Part shown: piece by piece, positions 5,139 to 6,076 of the stretch
How positions within the stretch are numbered: position 1 is the first letter of the stretch
How the letters are laid out: every line of letters starts with the position of its first letter
NCBI GenBank assembly: GCA_016303085.1
Contig: JAEDMI010000151.1
Span: 1 to 6,076 of the forward strand
DNA from: Acetatifactor sp.
Lineage (GTDB): Bacteria; Bacillota; Clostridia; Lachnospirales; Lachnospiraceae
Direction: 5' to 3'
DNA length: 6,076 bases
Notes under the pieces: generated by a model
What the model saw: the letters and a program-made list of their open reading frames with translations, nothing else
Databases searched by the model: none
What the model was told of the DNA's origin: nothing
Position numbers and translations under genes: made by a program

Positions 5139-6002
5139 TTAACCCACAGTATTGGTTTCCGGTCCATTTGCCTCTGTACACACTGCCACTGCGTATCCCT
5201 CCGGCGCTGAAATTTCCACCCATTCCGGGAGCAATCCCTTCGGCTGCTTCCCACGCTCAGACACTGTTTTTCCTTCCGGGAAACTCCTGCTGCTTTTTTC
5301 ATATATATCAATATCCGGGGTAAAGCAGACATCCCGATTCAGAATTGCCGCAACACCCTGACCCGTCAGTTTTCCGTAGGCTTCCTTTTTCGTCCACAGC
5401 CGAAAGAACAATTTTTGTCGCTCTGCCTCATCGACACATTTCTCTAAAGCCTGATATTCCGCTTCCGTAAAAAAACGACTTGCCAGCTTTGAGAAGTCGG
5501 CGGCTTGCAGCTTCTGGATATCCGCCCCCACTTCCCTGTCAGAGACAGCACACAGCACATAATCCCCGGAGTGGGAAAGGCTGAAATACATCGGAAAATC
5601 CACGATTTCCGGTTTCCCGTGAGGACCGAACCGGTATTGTAATGGCAAAGGGATGCGCTGTGAATCTTGAATTCTTTCCGATACATTCTGCTGTCCTGTT
5701 TTCAACAATTCCAAAAGTTCCCGTGCTTCATAATGCAACACTTCACAGTTTTGCTCTTCACAATCCTGCTCTTCACAATCCTGCTCCTCACAGTCTGCTG
5801 CTCCGTCTTGATAATCCAGCACCATTTTTTGTAACAACAGCCCGGCCCCCAGACTCACCGCCTGTGCTCCCGGTTTTTGAATTTTCTCCGCCTTTTCCCG
5901 ACGCACTTCATCTACCAGCAGGACAGCTTGCCGTACAAAGTCTTTCGTCTGCTCCGGCCCGCTTATTTCCCGCAGGCTGAGCAAATAGATACGCACAGAC
6001 AT
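5139..6002 (-). CDS. Sfp-type 4'-phosphopantetheinyl transferase with a Cys/Glu repeat insertion
   Basis: Transfers the phosphopantetheine arm of coenzyme A to a serine of acyl or peptidyl carrier proteins in the cytoplasm. Family motifs, numbered from the ATG at 6000-6002: GKP (129-131), FSLSHSG (140-146), GADIQ (159-163, with metal-binding Asp161), RFF (176-178) and WTKKEAYGK (203-211, with Glu207 as metal ligand and Lys211). Position 163 is Gln where Sfp has Glu; other family members also vary here. The protein is 287 residues against about 225 for Sfp. Much of the excess is an insertion between the N-terminal helices and the GKP motif that contains three to four copies of a CEEQD unit (70-87). 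An ATG two codons earlier (6006-6008) is in frame, but GAGGG (6010-6014) is only 1 base from it and 7 bases from the chosen ATG. The gene ends 59 bases before exporter subunit 1; its carrier-protein partner is not in view. Confidence 0.92.
   Translation of the reverse strand: MSVRIYLLSLREISGPEQTKDFVRQAVLLVDEVRREKAEKIQKPGAQAVSLGAGLLLQKMVLDYQDGAADCEEQDCEEQDCEEQNCEVLHYEARELLELLKTGQQNVSERIQDSQRIPLPLQYRFGPHGKPEIVDFPMYFSLSHSGDYVLCAVSDREVGADIQKLQAADFSKLASRFFTEAEYQALEKCVDEAERQKLFFRLWTKKEAYGKLTGQGVAAILNRDVCFTPDIDIYEKSSRSFPEGKTVSERGKQPKGLLPEWVEISAPEGYAVAVCTEANGPETNTVG
5742..5796 (-). repeat. 15-base tandem repeat inside the phosphopantetheinyl transferase
   Basis: Units of 15 bases lie at 5742-5756, 5757-5771 and 5772-5786, followed by a partial fourth to about 5796. 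The second and third are identical as read on the plus strand (TTCACAATCCTGCTC) and the first differs at three positions. Because 15 is a multiple of three, gain or loss of a unit would add or remove a CEEQD pentapeptide without breaking the frame. Confidence 0.85.
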
Positions 6003-6029
6003 ACACATTCCCTCATATTTTGTAACAGT

Positions 6030-6076
6030 TCAGCCCTCTGCATTCATAAAAGCGTCTGCTTCGCATCCGTCGCCGC
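6030..6076 (-). other. Possible C-terminal end of an unidentified upstream gene
   Basis: Three minus-strand frames are open into the window edge: one ends at TGA 6030-6032 (tail GDGCEADAFMNAEG), one at TGA 6044-6046 (tail AATDAKQTLL), and a third, Arg-rich and unlikely, ends further on. One of the first two may be the end of a gene just upstream of the transferase, 27 or 41 bases from its start. The stretch is too short to identify, and no promoter is obvious in it. Confidence 0.25.

Noticed and set aside
6055..6068. Third GCGAAGC copy near the window end
   Set aside because: Only three base pairs flank the loop and it may lie in coding sequence; a 7-base match at this distance is expected by chance about once in a window of this size.
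1..6076. CRISPR arrays, tRNA or rRNA genes, insertion sequences, attachment sites
   Set aside because: Reading both strands I found no regularly spaced repeats with unique spacers, no cloverleaf, no transposase reading frame and no terminal inverted repeats with target duplication.

Overview
The window looks like a chromosomal segment of a Gram-positive Clostridia-type bacterium, most likely Lachnospiraceae. The basis is strong AGGAGG-type ribosome binding sites, roughly half GC, a signal-less clostridial amidase, a TM287/288-like ABC exporter pair and a charged coiled-coil protein of a type I associate with that family. This assignment is inference from style; no database was consulted. Every credible gene lies on the minus strand, so transcription runs from position 6076 towards 1.

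In transcription order: (1) 6030-6076 is the possible last codons of an unidentified gene. (2) 5139-6002 is an Sfp-type 4'-phosphopantetheinyl transferase with an unusual Cys/Glu pentapeptide tandem repeat. (3) 3256-5079 is the first half-transporter of a heterodimeric ABC exporter, carrying the degenerate ATP-site residues. (4) 1508-3266 is its partner, carrying the catalytic Glu and His. It overlaps the first gene by 11 bases but is broken by a frameshift at about 1994, just before the Q-loop, where about 8 bases appear to be missing. (5) 1431-1490 is a 22-bp-stem bidirectional terminator closing that operon. (6) 1293-1423 is a non-coding, hairpin-rich element with two GCGAAGC mini-hairpins and a further palindrome next to a TATAAT box. 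(7) 338-1228 is a highly charged coiled-coil protein of unknown function. (8) 271-317 is a minus-strand terminator whose 3' arm contains the ribosome binding site of the next gene. (9) 1-270 is the N-terminal 90 codons of an N-acetylmuramoyl-L-alanine amidase that runs off the window.

The two exporter genes form one functional unit: the first subunit has Asp and Gln where the catalytic Glu and switch His should be, and the second, broken subunit has the intact catalytic pair. If the frameshift is real, the exporter should be inactive. The transferase may be co-transcribed with them (59-base gap, no convincing terminator or promoter seen in it), but nothing visible ties its substrate to the exporter. 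The points most worth a second look are the terminator/ribosome-binding-site overlap at 271-317, the exporter frameshift, the hairpin element at 1293-1423, and the 15-base tandem repeat inside the transferase.
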